Below are positions 45,997 through 55,067 of a stretch of 64,000 nucleotides of DNA, piece by piece (positions within the stretch are counted from its first letter, which is position 1; the number at the start of each line of letters is the position of its first letter). The DNA is from JAPPHA01 sp965220985. GTDB taxonomy: Bacteria > Pseudomonadota > Alphaproteobacteria > Rhodobacterales > Rhodobacteraceae. The notes under the pieces are model-generated. The model worked only from the letters and a program-made list of their open reading frames with translations, was not told where the DNA came from and searched no databases. The position numbers and the translations under genes were made by a program. The stretch covers positions 2,232,001-2,296,000 of the forward strand of contig OZ244854.1 of assembly GCA_965220985.1 (NCBI GenBank), given 5' to 3'.

Positions 45997-47667
45997 ATGA
46001 AACAGACAACAGGACCGACCCCCTTGCCAGATCTGCTCCCCCTCTGCACGGATTCCGTCGCAGCGGTCGCGCAGGTCAGGCGCGCGCTTGTCGATCAGCT
46101 CCGCGACCGGTGTTCGCTGGACGGTCGGGTCGACGCCCGCGCGCTCGAGGCGAATCAGTCGTTGCTCCATGGCCTCTCCTGGTTTGCAACCTACGCCGAG
46201 GTCCTGGGATGCCTCGTTGACTGGGCTCGTGACAGCGAGGATCGGGGGGAATTCGGCGATCTCGAGCGGTTGATCATGCAGATTGTCTTTGGCGAGTACC
46301 TCGGTCAGCTCGCCGGCGGCTTGCCCATGTCGCAGACGGAGATCGTCAGGCTCCATGAATTCGGCCTCGACGCTGATACCGTTGCGCTTCTCGATGGGGA
46401 CGCGGTGAAGGCACTGATCGTCAACGGAAACACCGATGCAGCGCGGCAGGCTCTCGTGGACATGGTCGCAGACCGCGTTGGCGTTTCGGTCTTTGGCGAA
46501 GACGGTCTGGACGAGGAACTCGGGCTCGTTCGTGACCATTTCAACCGCTTCGCCGGTGACAGAATAGCCGAGCACGCCCACAAGTGGCATCTTGATGACA
46601 GTCTGATCCCCATGGAGGTCATCAACGAGATGGCCGAACTCGGAGTCTTCGGCTTGACGATTCCGCAGGAGTACGGCGGGGCCGGCATGTCCAAAACGGC
46701 CATGTGCGTCGTGTCCGAAGAACTCTCGCGGGCATATATCGGTGTCGGTTCCCTCGCCACGCGGACGGAAATCGCCTCGGAACTGATCCTCGGGGGCGGA
46801 ACCGAGGCACAAAAGTCGCGCTGGCTTCCGGCCTTGGCATCGGGCGAGGTCATCCCCACCGCCGTGTTCACCGAACCAGGAACCGGATCGGATCTTGGGT
46901 CATTGAAGACCCGAGCGGAAAAATCCGGGGACGGTTACGTGCTGAGCGGAAACAAGACATGGATCACTCATGGCTCGAGAGCGGGAATGATGACGCTGCT
47001 CGCCCGAACAGATCCGGCGACGACCGATCACAGGGGCCTTTCGATGTTCTTGGTGGAAAAGACCCCCGGAACAGCGGATTCCGCCTTCCCGGACAAGGGC
47101 ATATCGGGAAGCGAAATCGGCGTGATCGGTTATCGCGGGATGAAGGAATACGAGATCGCGTTCGACAGTTTTCCGGTGCCGGCCGACAGCCTGCTTGGCG
47201 GCGAAGAGGGGCAGGGGTTCCGGCAACTGATGAGGACTTTCGAATCCGCGCGCATTCAGACGGCTGCGCGTGCCGTAGGCGTGGCCCAGTCGGCGCTTGA
47301 CGTTGCGCTCGACTACGCCAGCGGTCGCGTTCAATTCGGCAAGCCGATCATCCGTTTCCCCCGGGTTTACGCAAAGATCGCGTTGATGGTGGCAGAAATC
47401 GCGGCCGCACGACAGCTGACCTATCATGCGGCCAGGAAGAAGGACTCGGCAGAGCGATGCGATCTCGAAGCGGGAATGGCAAAGCTCCTCGCTGCAAGAG
47501 TCGCATGGTCATGTGCTGACAACGCCGTTCAGATTCACGGTGGCAACGGATTTGCCCAGGAGTACCCGGCAAGCCGTATCCTGTGCGACGCGAGGATACT
47601 CAGCATTTTCGAGGGTGCGGCGGAAATCCAGGCGAACATCATCGCAAGGCGATTGCTGAGCGCGTAA
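45997..47667 (+). CDS. mcd: (2S)-methylsuccinyl-CoA dehydrogenase-like acyl-CoA dehydrogenase
   Basis: 556 residues, much longer than ordinary acyl-CoA dehydrogenases because of an N-terminal extension of about 150 residues, a feature of Mcd. The flavoenzyme core is clear: TEPGTGSDLGSLKTRAE, KTWITHGSRAGMMTLLART, QTAARAVGVAQSALD, and the C-terminal QIHGGNGFAQEYPASRI. In the ethylmalonyl-CoA pathway Mcd oxidises methylsuccinyl-CoA to mesaconyl-CoA, allowing growth on acetate without isocitrate lyase. Electrons would go to the EtfAB encoded at 59.9-61.6 kb. Assignment to Mcd rather than isovaleryl-CoA dehydrogenase rests on the extension and overall likeness. Confidence 0.8.
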   Translation: MKQTTGPTPLPDLLPLCTDSVAAVAQVRRALVDQLRDRCSLDGRVDARALEANQSLLHGLSWFATYAEVLGCLVDWARDSEDRGEFGDLERLIMQIVFGEYLGQLAGGLPMSQTEIVRLHEFGLDADTVALLDGDAVKALIVNGNTDAARQALVDMVADRVGVSVFGEDGLDEELGLVRDHFNRFAGDRIAEHAHKWHLDDSLIPMEVINEMAELGVFGLTIPQEYGGAGMSKTAMCVVSEELSRAYIGVGSLATRTEIASELILGGGTEAQKSRWLPALASGEVIPTAVFTEPGTGSDLGSLKTRAEKSGDGYVLSGNKTWITHGSRAGMMTLLARTDPATTDHRGLSMFLVEKTPGTADSAFPDKGISGSEIGVIGYRGMKEYEIAFDSFPVPADSLLGGEEGQGFRQLMRTFESARIQTAARAVGVAQSALDVALDYASGRVQFGKPIIRFPRVYAKIALMVAEIAAARQLTYHAARKKDSAERCDLEAGMAKLLAARVAWSCADNAVQIHGGNGFAQEYPASRILCDARILSIFEGAAEIQANIIARRLLSA

Positions 47668-47696
47668 CAGGCGGTTTTCCGGTACCGACGGGGGCG

Positions 47697-48467
47697 TCAG
47701 TCTTCGCGTTTGGCCGATGCCGCGAATTCGCGTTCCAGGGACTCGACAAACCGACTCCGTGCGACAGGCGGCGGTCGGTCGCTGAGAACTGGCAGCAGGC
47801 GCGATTCGATGAAATGACCGGTGGTGCGCAGTCCTTGCAGGATTTCGTCGGGAGAAACTGATTCGGTGGCGTCGTCCGACACTTCCGCGCCGCTTCTGAG
47901 CAGCCGAGGAAGCGGCAACAAGCGTGCTGCGTATTCGGCGCCGGCTTCCCTGCAGACCGCGCGGCCAGTTCTTGGCGAGACGTAGACGAGATCCGTGGTC
48001 ACGCCGGTTGCTGCACAGTGTTCCAGATCGAGGCCGTAGCCGAGATCCTCGAGCAGGTGTTTTTCCCAAAGAACATAGGCAGCGTGCCAGTCGTCCTCTT
48101 CCTCCAGCCGATCTAGCAGGGCGATCGTCGCGTCGTAGAGATCGGGCAACTGCATTCGTTCGGGAAACGCGCGCGTGACAAGGGACGCCACCGATCCCAG
48201 GGCGCCCAACCGGGTTCGGTCCACGAGCACTCGGCTCCTGGAACGCACCAATTCGACCCTATACGTCCCGAGCTGTTCTTCGAGTCGAGCACGCCACTCG
48301 ACCTGGACCTGGGTCCCGATCTGCAGGATCGGAGACAGCTTCGAGCGCGCGCCTCCATGGACCAGACCGGCATGACGACCGTGTGAACGGGTCAAGGCTT
48401 CGACGATCATGGCGGACTCGCCATGCGGTTGTCGGGCCATGATTACGCCTTCGTCACGCCAATCCAC
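47697..48467 (-). CDS. recO: DNA repair protein RecO
   Basis: 256 residues. The N-terminal OB-fold is typical (MDWRDEGVIMARQPHGESAMIVEALT, then HAGLVHGGARSK). RecO works with RecF and RecR to load RecA at gaps. It closes the conserved lepB-rnc-era-DUF1491-recO series on this strand and is convergent with mcd. The usual C-terminal zinc cysteines are not obvious. Confidence 0.9.
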   Translation of the reverse strand: MDWRDEGVIMARQPHGESAMIVEALTRSHGRHAGLVHGGARSKLSPILQIGTQVQVEWRARLEEQLGTYRVELVRSRSRVLVDRTRLGALGSVASLVTRAFPERMQLPDLYDATIALLDRLEEEDDWHAAYVLWEKHLLEDLGYGLDLEHCAATGVTTDLVYVSPRTGRAVCREAGAEYAARLLPLPRLLRSGAEVSDDATESVSPDEILQGLRTTGHFIESRLLPVLSDRPPPVARSRFVESLEREFAASAKRED

Positions 48468-48651
48468 GTCTTAAGTCTCCTGTCCGATCGCAAGCCGAAC
48501 CGTCTGGACTCACGCGCCGAGCCCGAGGGATGAAAATGGAATCGGCTCCAGCATTTCCGTTCCGTGCCCGTCAGAGCGAGCGACAGGCTTGACCCGACCG
48601 CAGGCCCCGCAGGTGCGACCTTCATCCAGCCCGCTTTGAACTTGCTGTCGT

Positions 48652-48981
48652 TTAGCGATCAAGTCCGGGCGAATCGAGGAGATGCCGCGCGTTCCGGTCC
48701 TCGACCTCGATGATCCACAAGTCCGGGTCGATCTGTCGTTGCCGGGACAGCGAATCATCCGCCGCCACGTCGTCGCCGTCAAAGCACACGGACCACTTGC
48801 GATCACCGTCGATGGCCACGGTCCGCTGATGAATCCGGGCTTGCCCGTCGAGCGTGTTGACCTTGACCATGACCGCTCCGCCCGTGAGGTCGCCTTTCGC
48901 GACGACGAATGCGGGAATTCCCTCCTGCTGCAGACGACGCAGATATGCCGCAACCCAGATTTCGGTCGTCAGTCGGGTCAT
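48652..48981 (-). CDS. DUF1491 family protein
   Basis: 109 residues. It starts MTRLTTEIWVAAYLRRLQQEGIPAFVVAKGD, with ARIHQRTV, then a Trp-Ile-Ile-Glu-Val end, the pattern of DUF1491. Its role is unknown, but in Rhodobacterales it commonly sits between era and recO, as it does here. It begins 19 bases after the era stop, so the two are probably co-transcribed. Confidence 0.85.
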   Translation of the reverse strand: MTRLTTEIWVAAYLRRLQQEGIPAFVVAKGDLTGGAVMVKVNTLDGQARIHQRTVAIDGDRKWSVCFDGDDVAADDSLSRQRQIDPDLWIIEVEDRNARHLLDSPGLDR

Positions 48982-48999
48982 TTGCGCTCCCGTGCCGGA

Positions 49000-49944
49000 T
49001 CAGTTCATTTGTCCTTGACCGGCACGTGGTCTGGTTGACGCACCGCCGCCTTGTCGAGGCCGAACCCGAACCTGGAGGAAGAGGTGGGCATCGACCTCGA
49101 GCAACTCGCTCAGTTCCGATCTTGCGGAGGCGCCGATCGCCCGGATGGTCTGGCCCCGCCCGCCGAGGATGATTCCCCGGTGACCCGGGCGCTTAACGCA
49201 GATCTCCTGTTCGATCCTGACCGACCCGTTTTGCATGGTTTCCCAAGACACCGGCTCGACCACGAGTTCGTAGGGCAGTTCCTGGTGCAGATGCAAAAGC
49301 GCGTGCTTCCGCGTCACTTCGGCGGCGAATTGCTCGGGGGTCAAGTCCGATGATCGGTCCTCGGGGAACTGCCAGGGCCTGACCGGTGATGCCGATTCGA
49401 GCCAAGTGGCCAGGTGGTCGACGCCCGAGCCTGAACGGGCCGAAATCATGAAGGTCGCATCGAACTCCGACAAGCCGTTGAGTTCGGCGCTCAACTCCAG
49501 AAGCCGGGGTTTCTTGACCAGATCGATCTTGTTGAGAACGAGTGCCGCAACCGGGATCGTGGTCTCGCGCGATGTCTCCTGGACGTGCGCCTTCAATGAT
49601 TCGACGCGCTCTGCAATTCCTCGAACGATCATGCGCAGACCGTCCGAAACACCCTTTCGGGCATCAACGACAAGCAGAATGGCATCGGAGTCCGAAACCG
49701 CGCTCCAGGCTTCCTGGACCATGGCCCGATCGGGCAATCGGCGGGCGCGAAACAGGCCGGGGGTGTCGACGAGAACCAGTTGCGTGTCGTCTTTGGTGCG
49801 AATCCCGCGCACGCAGAACCGCGTGGTCTGGGCCTTGTGGGTCACGACCGAGATCCGCGTGCCCGCGATCCGGTTCATCAAGGTCGATTTTCCGGCGTTG
49901 GGTTCTCCCAACAAGGCGAAGACGCCGCATCGGTTCTCGCTCAT
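49000..49944 (-). CDS. era: GTPase Era, ribosome assembly factor
   Basis: 314 residues. GTPase motifs: G1 GEPNAGKST (13-21), G2 TTRFCVRG, G3 DTPG, G4 NKID. A KH RNA-binding domain follows, ending near GASARSELSELLEVDAHLFL. It binds 16S rRNA near the 3' end during 30S maturation. The last 20 residues (RQGGGASTRP and onward) differ from the usual short end after the KH domain. The ATG overlaps the rnc stop by four bases. Confidence 0.94.
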   Translation of the reverse strand: MSENRCGVFALLGEPNAGKSTLMNRIAGTRISVVTHKAQTTRFCVRGIRTKDDTQLVLVDTPGLFRARRLPDRAMVQEAWSAVSDSDAILLVVDARKGVSDGLRMIVRGIAERVESLKAHVQETSRETTIPVAALVLNKIDLVKKPRLLELSAELNGLSEFDATFMISARSGSGVDHLATWLESASPVRPWQFPEDRSSDLTPEQFAAEVTRKHALLHLHQELPYELVVEPVSWETMQNGSVRIEQEICVKRPGHRGIILGGRGQTIRAIGASARSELSELLEVDAHLFLQVRVRPRQGGGASTRPRAGQGQMN

Positions 49945-50636
49945 TTCGGTGGATTCCGCTGGAGTTCGGCGAGTATCTCAGCAGCGGCAGAACGCTCGGC
50001 CGATCGAATGGTCGTGCCGCTGGCTTGCGCAGTCAATCCATTGGCGAGCGACGCCCTGATCGTGAAAACTGGCGCGTGATCGGGCCCTTTTCGGCTGATT
50101 TCCTCGTAGGTCGGCAAGGGCATGCCACGAGCGAGCGCCCAATCCTGCAGTTCGGCCTTTTCGTTGGGGACGGTTGCGCCGATCTCCAATCCAGCGTGAG
50201 CGTCCCAAAGGTTGAGAACAAAGGCTCGCGCCGCATCGTACCCGCCGTCGCGATACACGGCGGCAATCACCGCTTCCATGGCATCCGCCAGGACCGAAGT
50301 CGGGATGCCGCCGTGACGAACCTTGACCGAAGGGTCGAACCGGAGCACGGACTCGATCCCGATGCCGCGTGCCACCCTCGCGCAAGCCTCTCCACAGACG
50401 AGCGAATTAAATCGCTCGGCAAGCTGACCCTCGCTGGCGGTCGGGTCGCCGTCGTGCAACACCTCCGCCATGACAAGTGCGAGGACACGGTCACCAAGGA
50501 ACTCCAGTCGTTGGAAACTCCGCGAATGTTCGCGTTTGACGGAGGGATGCGACAGTGCCCGGGCGAGCAGTTCACGGTTCTCGAATGCATGACCGATGCG
50601 TTCCGCGAATCGTTGCAGCTTCTTGTTTTTGCTCAC
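49941..50636 (-). CDS. rnc: Ribonuclease III
   Basis: 231 residues from GTG 50636, overlapping the lepB stop (GTGA); the frame is open to 50939 inside lepB but only as a shadow. The nuclease signature RLEFLGDRVL is present, with the acidic pair in LADAMEAVIAA, and a double-stranded RNA-binding domain occupies the last 70 residues. A Gln stands where E. coli has the first Glu of the signature. It cuts double-stranded rRNA precursors and regulatory RNA. Confidence 0.93.
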   Translation of the reverse strand: MSKNKKLQRFAERIGHAFENRELLARALSHPSVKREHSRSFQRLEFLGDRVLALVMAEVLHDGDPTASEGQLAERFNSLVCGEACARVARGIGIESVLRFDPSVKVRHGGIPTSVLADAMEAVIAAVYRDGGYDAARAFVLNLWDAHAGLEIGATVPNEKAELQDWALARGMPLPTYEEISRKGPDHAPVFTIRASLANGLTAQASGTTIRSAERSAAAEILAELQRNPPK

Positions 50637-51478
50637 TCTAGACTCTTGAAATATCGGTCGGAGCGCCATGTCCAGAAGGCGAGGATCCACGACCCTGCGG
50701 AGGAAAACACGACCCGGTCGGCCCGTCCGACCAGGTTTTCGAATGGAACGAAACCGACGCCTCCCATGTTTTGCGGAAACCGTCCGTCCTGGGAATTGTC
50801 CCGATTGTCCCCGATGAAGAGGTAATGGCCGGGCGGAACGTGATAGAGCGGCGTGTTGTCGGCAAAGCTCTGCCCGATATCGAGAACCGCATGGCTGAGC
50901 CCGTTGGGCAGGGTCTCCCTGTACTGGTCCTTCTCGCAAATCGATCCGCCGGAGCCGGCGACGACACTCTTGCAGCGGGGCAGGTTCCCAATCGGTCCCT
51001 GTGGCATCCGCAGTTCCTCGAAAATTCCGTCGGGTTCCAGTTCAAGCTCGACGTCGTTGACGATCAGGCGCCCGTTGGACATCTTCACCCTGTCACCCGG
51101 GACGCCGATCAACCTCTTGATGAAGTCCCTGTCATCCACGGGGTGCTTGAAGACGATGATGTCTCCGGGTTCGGGTTCGCTTCCGAGGATCCGCCCGTCG
51201 AAGCCCTTTGCGAACCAGCACAGGTTGAAGGTGCTGATGTTGGGACAGGATGCCCACGAGTACCCGTAGGCCATCTTGTTGACGAACAGGAAATCGCCCA
51301 CCAGCAGGGTCGGCTTCATCGAACCCGACGGGATCCAGAACGGCTGGAAGAAAACTGATCGAAACACGCCCGCGATCAGGAGCGCGTAGACGATCGTTCG
51401 AAGCGTTTCCCAGATCCAGTTGGATTCCTGTTCCGGTGAAGCGGACTCTTTTGATGAAGCTGCCTTTTTTTTCGCCAT
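50633..51478 (-). CDS. lepB: Signal peptidase I
   Basis: 281 residues from ATG 51478. One membrane anchor lies at about 25-45 (TLRTIVYALLIAGVFRSVFF). Catalytic Ser53 is in PSGSMKPTL and Lys121 in RDFIKRLIGVPGD. Box E GDNRDNSQDGR is present. The N-terminus is Lys/Ser-rich. It removes signal peptides from exported proteins on the periplasmic side. It is the first gene of the lepB-rnc-era run, with overlapping junctions. Confidence 0.94.
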   Translation of the reverse strand: MAKKKAASSKESASPEQESNWIWETLRTIVYALLIAGVFRSVFFQPFWIPSGSMKPTLLVGDFLFVNKMAYGYSWASCPNISTFNLCWFAKGFDGRILGSEPEPGDIIVFKHPVDDRDFIKRLIGVPGDRVKMSNGRLIVNDVELELEPDGIFEELRMPQGPIGNLPRCKSVVAGSGGSICEKDQYRETLPNGLSHAVLDIGQSFADNTPLYHVPPGHYLFIGDNRDNSQDGRFPQNMGGVGFVPFENLVGRADRVVFSSAGSWILAFWTWRSDRYFKSLE

Positions 51479-51519
51479 GATCGATCCTTGAATTGGCGCG
51501 TCCCGCCGGTGCCGTCGAA

Positions 51520-51762
51520 CTACCGTGCTGCGAAGAATGGTGATTGCAGTGCCACGCACGCGGTCTCGGGCACGGGATTCTCCTTGACGGGATCGGGGCC
51601 ACCGTCACCGTCTTGCAACCGGTCCTTGATTTTTCTGATCATGGCACTCCCGGTCGTGCCGTGCAGGGTGATGCCGCGCCGGCCGAGCGGACCGATCTCA
51701 ACAACTGTCATGTTGCTCTGACGCGCGCAACCGCGCCCGTCTATGGTCCGCCAGTTGTGCAT
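51520..51762 (-). CDS. Small protein of unknown function
   Basis: 80 residues from ATG 51762, preceded by a good ribosome binding site (AGAAGGA, 6-base spacing). It begins MHNWRTIDGRG and has a Gly-rich middle (EIGPLGRRGITLHGTTGSAM) followed by a basic stretch (IRKIKDRLQ). I recognise no family. It lies 41 bases upstream of lepB, close to where acpS is found in relatives, but it does not resemble AcpS. Confidence 0.4.
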   Translation of the reverse strand: MHNWRTIDGRGCARQSNMTVVEIGPLGRRGITLHGTTGSAMIRKIKDRLQDGDGGPDPVKENPVPETACVALQSPFFAAR

Positions 51763-51985
51763 CGTCAATCCTTCTGCCCGACCGATTCATTTCCGAATGC
51801 CCCGCCATGACTTGCCCATGTGCGAGCCTGGCATGACGAGCGCCCGCAACTCCGGCAAGCCGGACTATTCTTGTTGTTGGTTGCACAATACGACAATTGA
51901 GTCCTCGTGAAAATCGACATGTCGGACGTCGACGGGATCATTGGATCGCGCACATGACGCGTCGTGGTGCCGAGACCCCGCGAAA

Positions 51986-53443
51986 TCATTGCTCGATCCA
52001 AGAGGCCAGTTCATTGGCCGCGGTGTTGATGCTGTCGATGGTTTCATCGAAGACGGGAGCGTCGACGCCGAATCTGTCGATGTCGCAGCGGGTCAAGCCA
52101 TTGTCGGTCGCGACATACGCTCGAATCGAGTCCGGATCGATGGCATCTGCCTTGCGGTATCCCAGTCTCTTGCGCAGCGCAGCCTTCTCGCTGAATTCGC
52201 TGTTAAACATGACGAGGTTGTTGATCTCCTTGATCAGGTAGTCGCTGTGCGTCGTGACCAGAACCTTGAGACCTGCACGCACAAGCCGTGCAAGCAGTCT
52301 CGCAAGCTCGATCTGATTTGCCGTATCGAGGTGGCTTTCGGGCTCTTCGACGATCAGCAGGTGGTTTCGCGACGCAACATGCTTGAGGAAAAAGTGAAGA
52401 CCAGACAAACCCCGGGCCGATGAAGACGCCAGATGCAGCGGCAGGTTGAAACTCCGGCCCTGCCCACGCGCCTTGGAGATGAAGCGAATTTTGTCGCCGG
52501 ACACGCCGAAATGTCCATCCATCATGTTCTTGATGTCGTCGAAAGCCTGGATGGACCAGAGTTCGCCCTGGTCGTTTTTTCGATCTGGCAGACTTCTCGT
52601 CCAATCGATGTTGTCTTTGGTCGGGAGCGCATGGCGACTGCTGTGCCGATTGATGAAGTCAAATGGGGTGTTCCGGTCCCAGCTCTCTTGGCTACCCATC
52701 TTCTGCAGGGCGTCGACGATTTGATGCCTCGCGAAGTCAAGCTCGCGATGAAACAGGGATATTCCGAATCGCTCCGATGACAAGACGAAGGGTTCGGGAA
52801 AAATGCCGCCCAGAAGCAACCGACCGTACGCCCTCGCGGTCACCTCGGCGAGTTCGGCGGTGCGGCATGCCTGACGACTTGTTCCGTCCATCGTGATGAT
52901 GATCTGGTCCCCGTCGTGTCGGATGTACGCGATGCCCGCGCCTGCATGCTTGATCTCGACCGAGGCAAGTCCAACGCCTGTCGTCTCGTCGTCTCGAAGT
53001 CTTGCAGCGATCCTTGCCCCGTCAAAGTCGCCGGATCCTGCATTGAACACTTCCGCGAACGCCGATTTCGAGAAGTCCCGCCCGAACTGGTCAAGGATCT
53101 GCTGGACCTGGTTCTTGAGAGCAACCGGCTCCACGTCGACCGTGACTCGGCCCTCGCGAAGAAGATCCCTTGCAATGCTGGCAAAGTCAGGAAACCCGGC
53201 CCGAGCGCCGCTTTCTCCTGCCAGGAATTCCGCCGTGTCCTGCCAGTTGCTCCACGCCTTGAGAAAACCGTAGAGCGCGCAAACCAGATATGACTTGCCG
53301 GTGTTGTTGCGCCCGGCGATGATCGTCAACTCTCCGAGTTCAAGTTCCGCTCCCTTGACGGGTCCGAGATTCCGGAACGAGAATGTCACCAAGGGTCGGT
53401 GCGCTGGATCCTCTCGCTTGGCAGTGTGCCAATTGTCGCTCAT
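51986..53443 (-). CDS. AAA-family ATPase (SMC/OLD-like), possible defence gene
   Basis: 485 residues from ATG 53443. FSFRNLGPVKGAELELGELTIIAGRNNTGKS holds the N-terminal strand pair and Walker A (44-51). LLIVEEPESHLD is Walker B and VTTHSDYLIKEINNL the following sensor region. The insert between the two motifs is long and helical. This matches the AAA_15/AAA_21 class of ABC-like ATPases found in OLD nucleases and in several phage-defence systems. No TOPRIM nuclease domain is seen after Walker B, so any nuclease partner must be separate. It interrupts the core gene run between pdxJ and lepB. Confidence 0.75.
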   Translation of the reverse strand: MSDNWHTAKREDPAHRPLVTFSFRNLGPVKGAELELGELTIIAGRNNTGKSYLVCALYGFLKAWSNWQDTAEFLAGESGARAGFPDFASIARDLLREGRVTVDVEPVALKNQVQQILDQFGRDFSKSAFAEVFNAGSGDFDGARIAARLRDDETTGVGLASVEIKHAGAGIAYIRHDGDQIIITMDGTSRQACRTAELAEVTARAYGRLLLGGIFPEPFVLSSERFGISLFHRELDFARHQIVDALQKMGSQESWDRNTPFDFINRHSSRHALPTKDNIDWTRSLPDRKNDQGELWSIQAFDDIKNMMDGHFGVSGDKIRFISKARGQGRSFNLPLHLASSSARGLSGLHFFLKHVASRNHLLIVEEPESHLDTANQIELARLLARLVRAGLKVLVTTHSDYLIKEINNLVMFNSEFSEKAALRKRLGYRKADAIDPDSIRAYVATDNGLTRCDIDRFGVDAPVFDETIDSINTAANELASWIEQ

Positions 53444-53688
53444 CTGCGTTCGCCTCGACTTGCGCGTGGTTCGGCTCGGAAGTGTCGTGCCGCTGACAAC
53501 GATGGGGCCGCTATATGACGAGGGGGTCGGCAAGGAGCAACAGGCCTGTCGAGCCGATTGTCCAAGCAGCGAGTTCCTTCCTGGCGTGCACGATGATCCC
53601 GCCCATGTCGGGCGTCGGTCCGGACGAGTTTTGCTGCTCTGCGAAGATCAACCGCCAAACTTCAGATCAATCGCAGGATGCCAGTCTT

Positions 53689-54132
53689 TCATGCATGGAA
53701 CAGCGGTTGCAGGTCGCGCGATTCGATCCGGTGAAGGATGTCGTCGATGCTGTCACGACCTGCGGACCGGACAATGTTCCCGCCTGCGGACGTTCGACGG
53801 AAGATCACGTACTGGACGATCCGTTCGCCCAAAAACTGGAGACCGACGTGAGTGCCGTCCTCTCTCTTCCACACGGCCCGAAGACAGCCGTTGTCCAAGA
53901 GGGCCAGGTTGCCCTGTTTGATGTTCGGTTTGCCACGCAGGAAATGCCAGAAGTCACGCTCTGATGACGGGTCAAGATCAAGACCGTCATCGACGGCGTA
54001 CGCGCGCAGTTGATCGATTCTCAGTCGATATCCTTGGCGGATCTCCTCCGTCCGTTTGACCTTTTCTTCCAATTCGCGGGTTGGCGCGGCGTCGTCAGGA
54101 TCAACTGCCGCAATCACGTGACTCTTGCCCAT
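53689..54132 (-). CDS. Hypothetical protein upstream of the AAA ATPase
   Basis: 147 residues from ATG 54132 (ATG 54168 is possible); GGAAA lies just upstream. The N-terminal half is charged and helical (ELEEKVKRTEEIRQGYRLRID). The middle FWHFLRGKPNIKQGNLALLDNGCLRAVWKREDG and QFLGERIVQYVIFRR look like a compact beta domain. I recognise no family. It is on the same strand as the AAA ATPase 246 bases downstream, and the two may form one accessory unit inserted between pdxJ and lepB. Confidence 0.55.
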   Translation of the reverse strand: MGKSHVIAAVDPDDAAPTRELEEKVKRTEEIRQGYRLRIDQLRAYAVDDGLDLDPSSERDFWHFLRGKPNIKQGNLALLDNGCLRAVWKREDGTHVGLQFLGERIVQYVIFRRTSAGGNIVRSAGRDSIDDILHRIESRDLQPLFHA

Positions 54133-54277
54133 CGGTTTCCAAAACGAGTCTCGTGACCGGCCAGCCATTCAGGGCGTCCGCCGAGTTGCAGGCAACGCCA
54201 CCGCCAATTGCATGGCGGAATGCGAGGCCGGTCCAGCTCCAGCTGGTGGAGCCGGCGCGGGAATTCCAGTCACGCGC

Positions 54278-55066
54278 CTACGCGGCACCCTCGCCAAACG
54301 CTTCGGAACGCGCCTCCTGCATGAGGGCCTTCATCCGACGCACAACGCTGTCGAGCCCCGAGAAAATCGCCTCGCCGATCAGAAAGTGGCCGATGTTCAG
54401 CTCCTCGATTTCGGGAATCGCTGCGACCGGCTTGACCGTATTGAAGGTCAGCCCGTGACCAGCGTGTATTTCCAGTCCGATCGATGCACCGAACTCGGCC
54501 ATCTCGCGCAAGGCTTCTAGATCCCGATCCCGGTCCGCGAACCTGTCCTCGTTGTGCGCATCGCAATACGCCCCGGCGTGCAGTTCAACCACGTGCGCAC
54601 CTATGCGCGCGGCCGACATCAGTTGCTGCCGTTCCGCTTCGACAAAGAACGAAATCCGGCACCCGGCGTCCTTCAGCGGGGCGATGAACTGTGCCAGCCG
54701 ATTCTCGTCGCCTGCAACGTCCAGCCCGCCCTCGGTCGTGCGCTCCTCCCGCTTTTCGGGGACGAGGCACACGGCATGCGGTCGATGACGAAGCGCGATT
54801 TCGAGCATCTCGTCTGTCGCCGCCATTTCGAGATTCAACGGCACTGACAGGTTGCGGCTCAGCAGTTCGATGTCGCGGTCGGTGATGTGCCGGCGATCCT
54901 CGCGCAGGTGGGCGGTGATGCCGTCGGCTCCGGCAGTCTCTGCCAGCTTGGCCGATCGCGTGGGGTCGGGATAGTCGCCCCCGCGCGCATTGCGCACGGT
55001 CGCCACATGGTCGATGTTCACGCCGAGACGCAACCGGCGTGGTGATTGTCCGAGAACCACGGTCAT
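54278..55066 (-). CDS. pdxJ: Pyridoxine 5'-phosphate synthase
   Basis: 262 residues, a TIM barrel. It joins 3-amino-1-hydroxyacetone phosphate and deoxyxylulose phosphate to make vitamin B6. LGVNIDHVATVRNARGG, DGITAHLREDRRHI and LEIHAGHGLTFNTV carry the conserved Asn, His, Arg, Glu and His of the active site. It starts one base from the upstream DUF2062 stop. In relatives acpS follows directly, but not here. Confidence 0.95.
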   Translation of the reverse strand: MTVVLGQSPRRLRLGVNIDHVATVRNARGGDYPDPTRSAKLAETAGADGITAHLREDRRHITDRDIELLSRNLSVPLNLEMAATDEMLEIALRHRPHAVCLVPEKREERTTEGGLDVAGDENRLAQFIAPLKDAGCRISFFVEAERQQLMSAARIGAHVVELHAGAYCDAHNEDRFADRDRDLEALREMAEFGASIGLEIHAGHGLTFNTVKPVAAIPEIEELNIGHFLIGEAIFSGLDSVVRRMKALMQEARSEAFGEGAA

Positions 55067-55067
55067 T

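Noticed and set aside
53520..53660. Short minus-strand frame (about 46 codons) with a hydrophobic end between the AAA ATPase and the 147-residue gene
   Set aside because: It needs a TTG start, has no ribosome binding site and follows a stop closely; too weak to call.
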